Of a stretch of 64,000 bases of DNA, positions 1-7,415 are shown one piece after another. The notes beneath the pieces were generated by a model. It was not told the origin of the DNA. It searched no databases and saw nothing but the letters and a program-made list of their open reading frames with translations. The first letter of the stretch is position 1, and each line of letters opens with the position of its first letter. The DNA comes from Amycolatopsis nalaikhensis (GTDB taxonomy: Bacteria > Actinomycetota > Actinomycetes > Mycobacteriales > Pseudonocardiaceae): contig NZ_CP127173.1 in assembly GCF_030264295.1 (NCBI RefSeq), positions 317,501-381,500 on the forward strand. Reading direction: 5' to 3'. Position numbers and translations under genes: made by a program.

Positions 1-161
1 AGCACGCTGTCGCCGTCCGCGGGTGCGGGCGCGACGGACAGGGCCAGCTGCGCGCTTTCACCCTCGGCGTTCTGCACGGCCAGGCGGAGCCCGGCGTCCC
101 CTTCGCTCTGGCTGGTCAACGCGGTGATCGCCTCGGCGGCGGCTTCGGTCACGGTCAGCAT
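1..161 (-). CDS. HesB/IscA-like Fe-S biogenesis domain protein (N-terminal part only)
   Basis: The window cuts this gene, so only the first 53 or so codons are visible, reading leftward from ATG at 161. The peptide opens MLTVTEAAAEAITALTSQ and continues with GLRLAVQ and QLALSVAPAP, the start pattern of actinobacterial HesB/IscA-like proteins (A-type Fe-S carrier fold). The cysteines that decide whether it binds a cluster would lie beyond the window edge, so activity cannot be judged. A purine-rich ribosome site (GAAGGGAAGG) precedes the ATG. Many actinobacterial members of this family lack the cluster cysteines. Family assignment rests on N-terminal resemblance only. Confidence 0.55.
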   Translation of the reverse strand, partial: MLTVTEAAAEAITALTSQSEGDAGLRLAVQNAEGESAQLALSVAPAPADGDSV

Positions 162-236
162 CTTCGGCCTTCCCTTCGTCGCGGTCCGATGCACTGGTGC
201 CCCACGCTAGGGGCCGCCGTTCGGACGCGCAGTCTG

Positions 237-326
237 AGAACCTTGTTCTGGTCAGGCCGGCGCTACGGACCGCCGGATACCCGCCTGCCGTGACGCTCGC
301 GCCGGCCGACGGCAGAACAAGGTTCT
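237..326. repeat. Nested inverted repeat, probable terminator
   Basis: AGAACCTTGTTCTG at 237-250 is repeated as its exact reverse complement at 313-326. Inside it, GGCCGGCGC at 255-263 pairs with GCGCCGGCC at 299-307, so the 90 bp can fold into one long interrupted hairpin. It lies just downstream of the DUF5709-like gene (stop at 334) and upstream of the HesB-like gene, so a terminator role is likely. The length and nesting also fit a small palindromic repeat unit. Confidence 0.6.
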
Positions 327-333
327 TCGCGGA

Positions 334-744
334 TCAGCCCTGCCGAGCCTCGCGTATGGCGTCAGCCACAGAGCCGCCCGCGTAGTCCGCCCGCTCGCCC
401 GGATCGGGATCGGCGTGGCGGTGGGGCAGTTCGTCGTCCGGGGTCACTTGCTCGAAGTCCGGCGGCGCGTCCTCGACGGTCTCGTCGAGCTGATCCGCGG
501 GCGTAGCGGCGAGCGGGCGATCCGGCACCGGGTCGGGTTCGGCGTCCGGCTCCTCTTCGGCGAGGCGCTGGCCCATCGGCTCGCCTTCGCGGATCTCGCT
601 GGGCGTCGTGCCGTAGCGGTTGGCGGCACTCCAGTGCTCGGGCGGCTCGACGCCCTCTTCGAGCGGGTCCACGCGCAGCTCGTCCTCGTCCAGCGCCTCG
701 CTGGGGGACAAGCTTTCCGGTTCGGCCGCGTCACGGTCACTCAC
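334..744 (-). CDS. Acidic conserved actinobacterial protein, DUF5709-like
   Basis: This is a 136-residue, strongly acidic, Pro/Glu/Asp-rich protein with no membrane segment or known catalytic motif. The core (roughly residues 25-70: LEEGVEPPEHW, NRYGTTPSEIREGE, QRLAEEEPD) matches the layout I know for DUF5709 proteins of actinobacteria, whose function is unknown. GTG at 744 is preceded by GGGAGAG at a suitable distance. The gene is transcribed away from the GtrA-like gene, sharing a promoter region of about 150 bp with it. Low sequence complexity suggests an intrinsically disordered protein. Recognised from pattern only. Confidence 0.7.
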   Translation of the reverse strand: MSDRDAAEPESLSPSEALDEDELRVDPLEEGVEPPEHWSAANRYGTTPSEIREGEPMGQRLAEEEPDAEPDPVPDRPLAATPADQLDETVEDAPPDFEQVTPDDELPHRHADPDPGERADYAGGSVADAIREARQG

Positions 745-857
745 TGGTCTCTCCCGGCGCGTAGGCAGTAGTCATCGCCGGTGAGCTACCCGGGGTGCCG
801 GGGGCCGAAACCCCGGCGGTGTCGCCGGGATCACATTTCTTCAACCGGTTTAACACA

Positions 858-873
858 TTCACAAGTTTGTGAA
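858..873. promoter_or_regulatory. Perfect palindrome, candidate operator before the GtrA-like gene
   Basis: TTCACAAGTTTGTGAA is a perfect 7-2-7 palindrome in an AT-rich patch 20 bp before the ATG at 893. Its position between divergent genes suits a repressor site. The half-sites recall a Rex box but are in the opposite order (Rex sites read TGTGAA then TTCACA), so the binding protein is unknown. Confidence 0.45.
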
Positions 874-892
874 CGCAAGGTAGCTTGGCATC

Positions 893-1366
893 ATGGCCAC
901 CACCAGGTGCGCACCGGAGCACCGGCTGCTCGCCGCCGACCCGGACCGCCACCACGAACTCGGCACGCACGCGGCGTGGTACGTCGTGGCGGGCGTCGTG
1001 ACAACCGGGGTCCAGGCGGTTTTGTTCCTGCTGCTGCGCGACGAGCTCGGCTCGCAGGTGGCGAACCTGGTCGCGATCGCGCTGACGACGGTGGGCAACA
1101 CGGAGTTCCACCGCCGGGTGACGTTCGCCGGGCGGCGCAGCAACGCGGGCAAGCGGCACCTGCAGGACATCCTGACGTTCGCGTTCTACGCGGGTTACGG
1201 GTCGGCGGTGCTGGCGATCCTCGACGCGCTGGTCGACCGCCCGACGTCCTGGGAGGAAACGGGCACGCTCCTGCTGGCCAGCCTGGTTGGCGGCTTCGTC
1301 CGGTTCGCGGTGCTGCGCTGGTGGGTGTTCGCCCACCGCGAGGCCGCGACGGCCCGGACCGGCTAG
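893..1366 (+). CDS. GtrA-like family integral membrane protein
   Basis: 157 residues with four predicted membrane helices (about 27-48, 53-70, 95-112 and 124-143) and the family signature of a polar stretch after helix 2, NTEFHRRVTFAGRR, ending with the VLRWWVFAHR tail. GtrA-like proteins are small four-helix membrane proteins often involved in moving lipid-linked sugars across the membrane for cell-envelope glycosylation. No glycosyltransferase partner lies next to it, so the substrate is not indicated. The start at 893 follows AAGGTAG. The DUF202 gene begins 12 bp after its stop and is probably co-transcribed. Confidence 0.8.
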   Translation: MATTRCAPEHRLLAADPDRHHELGTHAAWYVVAGVVTTGVQAVLFLLLRDELGSQVANLVAIALTTVGNTEFHRRVTFAGRRSNAGKRHLQDILTFAFYAGYGSAVLAILDALVDRPTSWEETGTLLLASLVGGFVRFAVLRWWVFAHREAATARTG

Positions 1367-1377
1367 CGTCTGCGGGC

Positions 1378-1731
1378 GTGGCCCCGGAAGAGATCAAGCC
1401 CCACGAAGGCGGCAGCGAGCCGGATTACCGCTTCACGCTGGCCAACGAGCGGACGTTCCTGGCCTGGCTCCGCACGGCACTGGGGTTGCTGGCGGGAGGG
1501 GTGGCGGTCCACCAGCTGGTCCCGAAACCCGCGGCGGCGAGCGCGGTGCTGGCGGGGGTGTGCGTGGTGCTGGCGGCGGTCCTGGCGGCGACGGCGTACC
1601 CGCGGTGGCGGCGGGTGCAGATCGCGATGCGGGCGGGAGAGCCGTTGCCGCGGAGCTGGATGATCGTGGTGCTGACGGGCGGGCTGCTGGTGTTGATCGT
1701 GGCAGCGGCGGTGCTGCTGGTGCTGTCGTGA
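1378..1731 (+). CDS. DUF202 (YidH-like) membrane protein
   Basis: 117 residues from GTG at 1378. The N-terminal motif FTLANERTFLAWLRTALGLL is the hallmark of DUF202, followed by three membrane helices (about 25-45, 50-70 and 93-115). The function of DUF202 proteins is not established. The gene follows the GtrA-like gene by 11 bp. Its stop (1729-1731) overlaps a GTG at 1728, which opens a doubtful reading frame leading to a second DUF202 gene. The two DUF202 genes so close together are a common pairing in actinobacteria. Confidence 0.82.
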   Translation: MAPEEIKPHEGGSEPDYRFTLANERTFLAWLRTALGLLAGGVAVHQLVPKPAAASAVLAGVCVVLAAVLAATAYPRWRRVQIAMRAGEPLPRSWMIVVLTGGLLVLIVAAAVLLVLS

Positions 1732-2099
1732 GCGGCGCAAGCGCGGACACGAGGCCAGACGAACGCGATCCCGAATCGCAACCCGCCTCGGCCGTCGAGA
1801 GCAGAGCGCGCTGGGGCGTCACGGCGAGTCGATGCACCGCCACACGGCGCCCCGCCCCCTACCGGCGAGCCGCCCGCGCCGCAACCCGCGTCGCCGCCCG
1901 CTCCGCACCCGGGTCACCCGAATGGCCACGGAGCGCACTCACCGCCGCACCCCCCATCCGGCCCAAGCCGCCCCGGCGACCGACTTCCTCCGCCGACCGG
2001 CGCAGCCCCGCGGTGCCCGATAACTCGCCCCGAATACCGCCCGTTCGCGATTATCGTGACGTCAAAACTACCGACACACCCGCGCGGACCCCGCGGTGA
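1728..2099 (+). CDS. Doubtful ORF bridging the two DUF202 genes
   Basis: An open frame of 123 codons starts with a GTG overlapping the stop of the first DUF202 gene and ends with a TGA overlapping the GTG start of the second, both as GTGA. That arrangement looks like translational coupling. The product, however, is Arg/Pro/Ala-rich without recognisable domains, and its third-position GC falls off after about 40 codons. It may be a degraded gene or simply non-coding sequence. Otherwise the stretch 1732-2095 holds nothing I recognise. A 15-bp string at 2042-2056 recurs at 2688-2702 inside the sigma-factor gene; both encode VRDYR. Confidence 0.2.
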   Translation: MSGASADTRPDERDPESQPASAVESRARWGVTASRCTATRRPAPYRRAARAATRVAARSAPGSPEWPRSALTAAPPIRPKPPRRPTSSADRRSPAVPDNSPRIPPVRDYRDVKTTDTPARTPR

Positions 2100-2392
2100 G
2101 CACACCCGACGGCGCCCAAGCCGAACGTACCGGTCTCGCCTGGCGGCGCACCGCCCTCTCCTCCGCCGCCTGCACCGCCCTGCTCCTGCACTCCGCCGCC
2201 CAGCGGCTTTGGGGGTTCTCGCTCGTCCCCGTTCTGCTCGCCGCCGGGACGTCCGTGCTGCTCGCCGCCGTGGCCGCGCGGCGGGAACGGGCCCTGCGGA
2301 CCTCCGAACCCGCCGCCATGCGTCCCCTTCTGCCCGCCGTCGCGTCGCTCGCCGTGACCGTGACCGCCGCTTCCGTGGTTGTTCTCCACTGA
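2096..2392 (+). CDS. Second DUF202-like membrane protein
   Basis: 98 residues beginning at GTG 2096. The motif ERTGLAWRRTALS near residue 10 is the shortened DUF202 signature, followed by three hydrophobic helices (about 22-40, 42-60 and 78-98). It is smaller than the neighbouring DUF202 protein. These two-gene sets are usual in actinobacteria and may form a hetero-oligomer, although their role is unknown. The 254 bp after its stop (2393-2646) hold an AT-richer patch around 2418-2490 that probably contains the sigma-factor promoter. Confidence 0.75.
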   Translation: MSTPDGAQAERTGLAWRRTALSSAACTALLLHSAAQRLWGFSLVPVLLAAGTSVLLAAVAARRERALRTSEPAAMRPLLPAVASLAVTVTAASVVVLH

Positions 2393-2646
2393 CGGGTGAA
2401 CTCGGCACATCCTGAAACCGATTAATCGCAATGTGCCGCGCCTGGTCGCGGGAACATCACGACCGCTGCTGCTAACGGGGTATTAGTCGTTGAAATCTGG
2501 ACTGACGGCCGGGGAGGTGCTTACGATTACGCTGCGTCGCACGGAGCGCAGGTCAGCTCGGATCTTCCGGAGCATCTGCGACCAAACCGCTACGGAGAGT
2601 TGGAGCCCCCGGCAGCGACGGTCGAGGGTCGGCCGGGGAGACGACC

Positions 2647-3300
2647 ATGACAGCACCGCCGAGGACCACTGAGAAATCCGCCTCCGTCGTTCGCGATTAT
2701 CGCACTCCGGAGTCATTGCCCCGGCCGAGTGGGCGGCTGACGAAGGAGGACCTCGACCCCCTCGTCAAAGACGCGGGCGAGGGCAACCCGGCCGCCATCC
2801 ACTCGCTGCTCCAGATGATCGAGCCGGTCGTCGTGCGCTACTGCCGCGCGCGGATGGGCGGCCGCGACCTCTCCTACCTCTCCGCCGACGACGTCGCCCA
2901 GGAAGTCTGCCTCGCCGTCCTCAAGGCGCTCCCCGACTACCAGGACCGCGGCGGCTCCTTCCTCTACCTGGTCCACGCGATCGCCGCCAACAAGGTCGCC
3001 GACGCCTACCGCGCCGTCGCCCGCGACCGCTCCGAGCCCGTCCCCGAGCTCCCCGAGCGCCCGCTGGTCGGCAACGAGCCCGAGACCCGCGCGCTGAGCC
3101 TCGACCTCGGCGCCCGCCTGGGCCGGCTGCTCGCTTCCCTCCCCCGAGTGCAGCAGGAAATCCTCACCTTGCGCATCGCGGTCGGCTTCTCCGCGTCCGA
3201 GACGGCCGAGGCGCTCGGCATCTCCGCGGGCAACGTCCGCGTGACGCAGCACCGCGCCCTCACCCGGCTGCGCGGAATGATCCGGGACGAAGAGTTCTAG
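2647..3300 (+). CDS. shbA: RNA polymerase sigma factor, ShbA/SigD-like ECF
   Basis: 217 residues. Region 2 lies at about 55-125, with SYLSADDVAQEVCLAVL (the polymerase-binding helix) and DRGGSFLYLVHAIAANKVAD. Region 4 lies at about 160-212, with the helix-turn-helix GFSASETAEALGISAGNVRVTQHRAL. The order and wording match ShbA, the ECF-type factor that drives transcription of the principal sigma gene in Streptomyces, and mycobacterial SigD. There is no adjacent anti-sigma gene, consistent with ShbA. ATG at 2647 follows GGGGAG. The insert before region 2 (residues 1-35) is unstructured. Its likely target, the principal sigma gene, is not in this window. Confidence 0.8.
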   Translation: MTAPPRTTEKSASVVRDYRTPESLPRPSGRLTKEDLDPLVKDAGEGNPAAIHSLLQMIEPVVVRYCRARMGGRDLSYLSADDVAQEVCLAVLKALPDYQDRGGSFLYLVHAIAANKVADAYRAVARDRSEPVPELPERPLVGNEPETRALSLDLGARLGRLLASLPRVQQEILTLRIAVGFSASETAEALGISAGNVRVTQHRALTRLRGMIRDEEF

Positions 3301-3312
3301 ACCACCCCAGCG

Positions 3313-3361
3313 GCGGGCGGGGACACCTCTTTTACCCCCTGGAAGAGGTCTCCCCGCCCGC
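3313..3361. terminator. Bidirectional terminator between the sigma factor and fucose operon
   Basis: A 19-bp stem (3313-3331 with 3343-3361, one mismatch) has an 11-nt loop. It lies between two convergent genes; the stop codon of the lactonase gene (3332-3334) falls in the loop. It can stop transcription from both sides. Confidence 0.75.
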
Positions 3362-4183
3362 ATCCAAGCCGTAGACCGCCCGCGCGTTGTGCTCGAACAC
3401 CGCCAGGCGCTCCGCGTCCGACAACGAGCCCGTCAGCGAGATCGCCGCGTCGAGCACCAGCTCGTACGACGCCGCCAGTTCGCACACCGGCCAGTCCGAG
3501 CCGAACAGCAGCCGGGCCGGGCCGAACACGTCCAGCACGTGGTCGACGTACCGGCGCAGGTGCCCGACCTCCCACCCGGTCCAGTCCGCCTCCGTGACCA
3601 GGCCGGACAGCTTGCACACGACGTTCTCGTGCGCCGCCAGCGCGGCCACGCCCGACGCCCACGGTTCCCACTCCCCCGCCGCGATCGGCGGCTTCGCCGC
3701 GTGGTCCAGCACCAGCCGCAACTCCGGCAGGCGTCCCGCGAGGGTCGCCGCCGCGGGCAGCTGCGAGGTACGCACGAGCAGGTCGTAGACCAGGCCCTCG
3801 GCAGCCACCGCCCGCAATCCGGCCAGCACCGCGGGACGCAGCAGCCACTCGTCGTCCGGCTCGTTCTCCACCTGGTGCCGGATGCCGACTATCGGGCTGG
3901 TCAGCCCGGCCAGCCGGTCGGCGATCTGCGGGGCCTCGAGGTCCTCCCAGCCGATCACGCCCGCGATCACCGGCTCGGCCTCGGCGATCGAGAGGAACTC
4001 GGCCGTCTCCTCGGGCGACGACACCGTCTGGACCAGCACCGTCGCGTGCACCCCGGCCGCCTTGGTCACCGCGCGCAGGTCGTCCACTGTGTACGGACGG
4101 CGGATCGGGTCGAGCGCCGTGCCCGCCATCCACGGGTACTCGCGCCGCGCCGGGTCCCACAGGTGGTGGTGCGCGTCGATCAT
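3332..4183 (-). CDS. Amidohydrolase-family lactonase (L-fuconolactonase-like)
   Basis: 283 residues from ATG at 4183. It opens MIDAHHHLWDP, the metal-binding HxH of amidohydrolase family 2 TIM-barrel enzymes, and ends with GSDWPVC, the late Asp motif. HQVENEPDDEWLL is characteristic of the L-fuconolactone/L-rhamnono-lactone hydrolase branch. In an oxidative fucose pathway it would open L-fucono-lactone to L-fuconate in the cytoplasm. Its ATG overlaps the TGA of the aldo/keto reductase gene (ATGA), and AAGGAG lies just upstream. It is last in a three-gene operon running from the mutarotase. Substrate is inferred from the neighbouring enzymes. Confidence 0.8.
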   Translation of the reverse strand: MIDAHHHLWDPARREYPWMAGTALDPIRRPYTVDDLRAVTKAAGVHATVLVQTVSSPEETAEFLSIAEAEPVIAGVIGWEDLEAPQIADRLAGLTSPIVGIRHQVENEPDDEWLLRPAVLAGLRAVAAEGLVYDLLVRTSQLPAAATLAGRLPELRLVLDHAAKPPIAAGEWEPWASGVAALAAHENVVCKLSGLVTEADWTGWEVGHLRRYVDHVLDVFGPARLLFGSDWPVCELAASYELVLDAAISLTGSLSDAERLAVFEHNARAVYGLDAGGETSSRG

Positions 4184-5157
4184 GCGACTCCTTCGGCGAT
4201 CACGACGTCGGGGCGCAGCAACCCCGCGTCGACCAGCTCGGTCCACAGCGACGACGGCACCGCGGCCCGCGCGCGCCGGGCGTTGACGCTGACCTGCGAA
4301 GGATCATGCGCGCCGACGACGACCGACGCCACCGCGGGGTGCGCCATCGGCAACGCCAGCGCGGCTTCCGGCAGCTCGACGCCGTGCCGCGCGCAGATCG
4401 CCGCGATCCGGCGAGCCTTCTCGACCAGTTCGGGCGGCGCCTCGGCGTAGTCGTAGAAGCCGCCCGGCTCGGCCGTCGCCAGGATGCCGCCGTTGAACGC
4501 GCCCCCGGCGACCACCCGGACACCGCGGTCGAGGCAGAGCGGCAGCAGCTCGTCGAGGGCGGGCTGGTCGAGCAGCGTGTACCGCCCGGCGACGAGCAGG
4601 ACGTCGAGGTCGGTGCGCTTGACGAAGTCCGCCAGCATCGGGGCCTGGTTCATCCCGGCGCCGAACGCGCGGACGACCCCTTGGTCCCGCAGTTCGCGCA
4701 ACGCGGGGAACGCCCCCGAAAGCGCCTCTTCGAAGTGGTCGTCGGGGTCGTGGACGTAGACGATGTCGACGCGGTCGAGCCCGAGCCGCGTCAGGCTGTC
4801 CTCGAAGGACCGCAGGACGCCGTCGCGGCTGAAGTCCCAGCGGCGCTTGTACGCGGCCGGGACGGCGAAGCCCTGGTCGTCGCGCGCGCCCGCGCCGCCC
4901 GGGTTCGGCTCCAGCACGCGCCCGACCTTCGTGGACAGCACGTACTCCTCGCGCGGGAACGCCCGCAGTGCCGCGCCGAGGCGGGTTTCGGACAGGCCCA
5001 GCCCGTAGTGCGGCGCCGTGTCGAAGTAGCGGATGCCCTCGTCCCACGCGCGCCGCACGGTCGCCGCGGCGGTCTCGTCGCTGATCGCGTGGTAGAGGTT
5101 GCCCAGCTGTGCGCAGCCGAGGCCCAGCGGGGACAGGGGGATTTCCAACGCCGTCAC
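4180..5157 (-). CDS. Aldo/keto reductase, D-threo-aldose (L-fucose) 1-dehydrogenase-like
   Basis: 325 residues from GTG at 5157. The catalytic tetrad of the family is visible: Asp and Tyr in FDTAPHYGLGLSE, Lys in VLSTKVGR and His in VYVHDPDD. PLGLGCAQLGNLY is the usual first strand of the D-threo-aldose dehydrogenase branch, which oxidises L-fucose to L-fuconolactone with NAD(P). The start overlaps the stop of the mutarotase gene (GTGA) and its stop overlaps the lactonase start, so translation is coupled through all three. A frame extended upstream to 5253 is Arg-rich and was rejected. Confidence 0.83.
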   Translation of the reverse strand: MTALEIPLSPLGLGCAQLGNLYHAISDETAAATVRRAWDEGIRYFDTAPHYGLGLSETRLGAALRAFPREEYVLSTKVGRVLEPNPGGAGARDDQGFAVPAAYKRRWDFSRDGVLRSFEDSLTRLGLDRVDIVYVHDPDDHFEEALSGAFPALRELRDQGVVRAFGAGMNQAPMLADFVKRTDLDVLLVAGRYTLLDQPALDELLPLCLDRGVRVVAGGAFNGGILATAEPGGFYDYAEAPPELVEKARRIAAICARHGVELPEAALALPMAHPAVASVVVGAHDPSQVSVNARRARAAVPSSLWTELVDAGLLRPDVVIAEGVA

Positions 5158-5492
5158 TCCTTCACCGGCAGTTCCCAGACCAGCCCGATGCCGGTGTCGT
5201 CGCCGGAGTAGTCGTCTTCGACGGCCAGCAGCTCGGCCATCCGGGCCTGCCACGGCACGTTCGCGGGGTGGTCCCGCAGTGCCGCGCGCATCGCCGCGTA
5301 GTCGTCGACTTCGACGACGTGGAAGAGGTCGAGTCCGTTACGCCAGATCCGCCACGTGCGGACCCCGGCCTCGCGCAGCGCGGTGTCCAGCTCGGGCGGG
5401 ATGACGGCGTGGACCGACTCGTACTCGGCCTCCTTGCCGGGCTTGAGCCGGGTATGCAACGCCACTCTTTGCGGTGCGGGTCCGTGGGTCAT
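5154..5492 (-). CDS. L-rhamnose/L-fucose mutarotase-like protein
   Basis: 112 residues with the small ferredoxin-like fold of the RhaM/DUF718 mutarotases: VALHTRLKPGKEAEYESVH at the start, then GVRTWRIWRNGLDLFHVVEV with the conserved His and Trp residues. These enzymes convert between alpha and beta pyranose forms of 6-deoxy sugars. ATG at 5492 follows GAAGGAG. It is the first gene of the catabolic operon and lies 74 bp from the divergent GntR regulator. The family was first described for rhamnose; the rest of the operon points to fucose. Confidence 0.8.
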   Translation of the reverse strand: MTHGPAPQRVALHTRLKPGKEAEYESVHAVIPPELDTALREAGVRTWRIWRNGLDLFHVVEVDDYAAMRAALRDHPANVPWQARMAELLAVEDDYSGDDTGIGLVWELPVKE

Positions 5493-5532
5493 CACCACTC
5501 CTTCGCCGGGACATGGCACGCTGGGTACCGAA

Positions 5533-5543
5533 ACATCCGAGGT
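5533..5543. promoter_or_regulatory. Candidate GntR operator, fucose operon 1 / regulator gene
   Basis: ACATCCGAGGT, flanked by AA and CTGTT, lies in the 74-bp gap between the mutarotase and GntR genes. Read from 5531 to 5548 it matches the minus strand around 12926-12936 at 14 of 18 positions, the latter being directly upstream of the second fucose operon. One regulator controlling both units is a reasonable inference. Confidence 0.5.
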
Positions 5544-5566
5544 CTGTTGCAGGGAGGGCGGTCACG

Positions 5567-6286
5567 ATGCCCGTCACCGATGTCGCGATCGACAAGATCA
5601 AGGACATGATCATCTCCGGCGAGCTGGCGCCGGGCGACCGGCTGCCGAAGGAGGCCGAGCTGGCCCAGCGGCTCGGGCTCTCGCGCAGCTCCCTGCGGGA
5701 GGCCGTGAAGGCGTTGTGCCTGATCAGGGTGCTCGACGTCCGGCAGGGCGACGGCACTTACGTCACCAGCCTCGAGCCGAACCTGCTGCTCGACGCGATG
5801 ACGTTCGTGGTCGACTTCCACCGCGACGACACCGTGCTCGACTTCCTGGCCGTGCGCCGGATCCTCGAGCCGGCCGCGACCGCGCTCGCCGCGCTGCACA
5901 TGAGCGACGCCGACATCGCCGAGCTCGGCGAGCTGCTCGGCGAGCTGGAGGACTCGCCGACCGTCGAGGCGCTCGTCGCCAACGACCTGCAGTTCCACCG
6001 CAAGATCGCCGACGGCTCCGGCAACCCCGTCCTCTGCTCCCTGCTCGACAGCCTCTCCGGGCCGACCGCCCGCGCCCGCATCTGGCGCGGCCTCACCCAG
6101 GAGGGCGCGGTCGCGAAGACCCGCGAACAGCACACGGCGATCTACGAGGCCATCGCGGCGCGCGAGCCGGAACTGGCGCGCTCGTGGGCGACCGTGCACG
6201 TCGCGGGCGTGGAGCAGTGGCTGCGCAACGCCCTGGGCACCGCGGACGACCCGACGGCCCCCGACCTCACCGCAGAAGCTTCGTAG
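5567..6286 (+). CDS. GntR-family regulator with FCD domain
   Basis: 239 residues. The N-terminal winged helix (about 1-70) contains GELAPGDRLPKEAELAQRLG and SRSSLREAVKAL; the all-helical FCD ligand domain (about 90-215) contains the metal/ligand residues in NDLQFHRKIA and REQHTAIYEAI. Such proteins usually repress sugar-acid catabolism and are released by the pathway intermediate. ATG at 5567 follows AGGGAGG. It is divergent from the mutarotase-dehydrogenase-lactonase operon, and the shared operator-like sequence in front of the second operon suggests it controls both. The inducer, perhaps L-fuconate or a keto acid derived from it, is inferred. Confidence 0.85.
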   Translation: MPVTDVAIDKIKDMIISGELAPGDRLPKEAELAQRLGLSRSSLREAVKALCLIRVLDVRQGDGTYVTSLEPNLLLDAMTFVVDFHRDDTVLDFLAVRRILEPAATALAALHMSDADIAELGELLGELEDSPTVEALVANDLQFHRKIADGSGNPVLCSLLDSLSGPTARARIWRGLTQEGAVAKTREQHTAIYEAIAAREPELARSWATVHVAGVEQWLRNALGTADDPTAPDLTAEAS

Positions 6287-6312
6287 CACCACGCACTCAC
6301 CTCCTCGCCCCT

Positions 6313-6354
6313 CGTGAGTGAATAACAGTGTTCTAACACTGTTATTCACTCACG
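6313..6354. terminator. 42-bp perfect palindrome, bidirectional terminator (family A)
   Basis: A 20-bp perfect stem with a two-base CT loop sits between two convergent genes. Its outer arm CGTGAGTG and centre GTTCTAAC are the same as in the palindromes at 14306-14347 and 46731-46772, so this is a repeated element used as a terminator. Confidence 0.8.
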
Positions 6355-6401
6355 ACCGGCCGCGCGGATACCGGACACGTCGGATGATCACCGGGTGGGG
6401 G

Positions 6402-7415
6402 TCAGGTCTGGGGCTTTCCGCCCGCGTACCGGGCGATGATCAGCGCGACCAGGATGATGACGCCGTAGATCGCGCCCTGCCACACCGCCGTGACGTGCGC
6501 GTAGTTCAGCAGGCTCGACACCGACGACAGCAGCAGGACGCCGGTGAGGGCGCCGACCAGCGTGCCCTTGCCGCCGTCGAGCGACACGCCGCCGATCACC
6601 GCCGCCGCGAAGACCTGCAGGATCATCCCCGACCCTTGGTTCGCGCCCAGCGCGCCGACGTACCCGGTGTAGGCGAGGCCGCCGATCGCCGCCAGGATCC
6701 CGGCGACGACGAACACCGCCCACGCGATCCGGTCGACGCGCACGCCCGCCGCCCGCGCGGCTTCGCGGTTGCCGCCGATCGCGTACAGCGCGCGGCCCGC
6801 GCGGTGGTAGCGCAGCACCCAGCCCGCGACCGCGAACAGCACCGCCGCCAGCCACACCGACATCGGCAGCCCGGCGAACGTCGTGGTCGCCAGGTTGGTG
6901 AACGAGTCGGGCAGGTCGAACAGCGTCTTGCCGTCGGTCGAGCCGACCTGCACGCCGCGCAGCACGGTGAGCATGGCCAGGGTGACGATGAAGGCGTTCA
7001 GCTTGAGCTTCACGATCAGGAAGCCGTTGACGAACCCGACGAGCGCGCCGCACAGCGGGATCACCAGCAGGCCGACCGCGGCCGGCAGCTCGAAGCCGAA
7101 GCCCGCCGACGCCGCCGGGATGACGACCATCGCGCCCAGCGCGGGCGCCAGGCCCATCGTCGATTCCAGCGAGAGGTCGAACTTGCCGGTGATCAGCACC
7201 AGCGACTCGCCGAGCACGACCAGCGACAGCGCGGCCGAGGCGGTCAGGATGCTGACGATGTTGCTCCAGCCGACGAAGCTGCCGTCGACCAGGCCGCCGA
7301 TGAGGAACACCACGACCAGCGCGGGCAGCAGCGCAAGTTCCCGCAGCCAGCCCGCTTTCCGGCGCCGCGGTGGCGCGGGCAGCGCCGTCTTCGGATCGGT
7401 CATCACGTCGGTCAC
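6402..7415 (-). CDS. Sugar ABC transporter permease, RbsC-like
   Basis: 337 residues with 9-10 membrane helices and the BPD_transp_2 family layout. Hallmarks are GKFDLSLESTMGLAPALGA in the first third, GFVNGFLIVKLKLNAFIVTL in the middle, and the coupling segment AIGGNREAARAAGVRVDRI near residue 220. GTG at 7415 overlaps the stop of the ATPase gene (GTGA), so I prefer it to the ATG at 7403. The gene is the last of the six-gene fucose operon. It forms the membrane channel of an RbsABC-type importer; a single permease gene implies a homodimer. Confidence 0.88.
   Translation of the reverse strand: MTDVMTDPKTALPAPPRRRKAGWLRELALLPALVVVFLIGGLVDGSFVGWSNIVSILTASAALSLVVLGESLVLITGKFDLSLESTMGLAPALGAMVVIPAASAGFGFELPAAVGLLVIPLCGALVGFVNGFLIVKLKLNAFIVTLAMLTVLRGVQVGSTDGKTLFDLPDSFTNLATTTFAGLPMSVWLAAVLFAVAGWVLRYHRAGRALYAIGGNREAARAAGVRVDRIAWAVFVVAGILAAIGGLAYTGYVGALGANQGSGMILQVFAAAVIGGVSLDGGKGTLVGALTGVLLLSSVSSLLNYAHVTAVWQGAIYGVIILVALIIARYAGGKPQT

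Noticed and set aside
858..873. Rex (redox) operator
   Set aside because: The half-sites are in the reverse order compared with known Rex boxes and the gene is not a respiratory one.
781..1731. 316-codon frame starting at 781
   Set aside because: It overlaps the GtrA-like gene in another frame and is Arg/Pro-rich there; only the part from GTG 1378 is a real DUF202 gene.
6313..6354. Inverted repeat as an insertion-sequence end
   Set aside because: No transposase or target duplication; it is a closed hairpin between convergent genes and recurs as a terminator.
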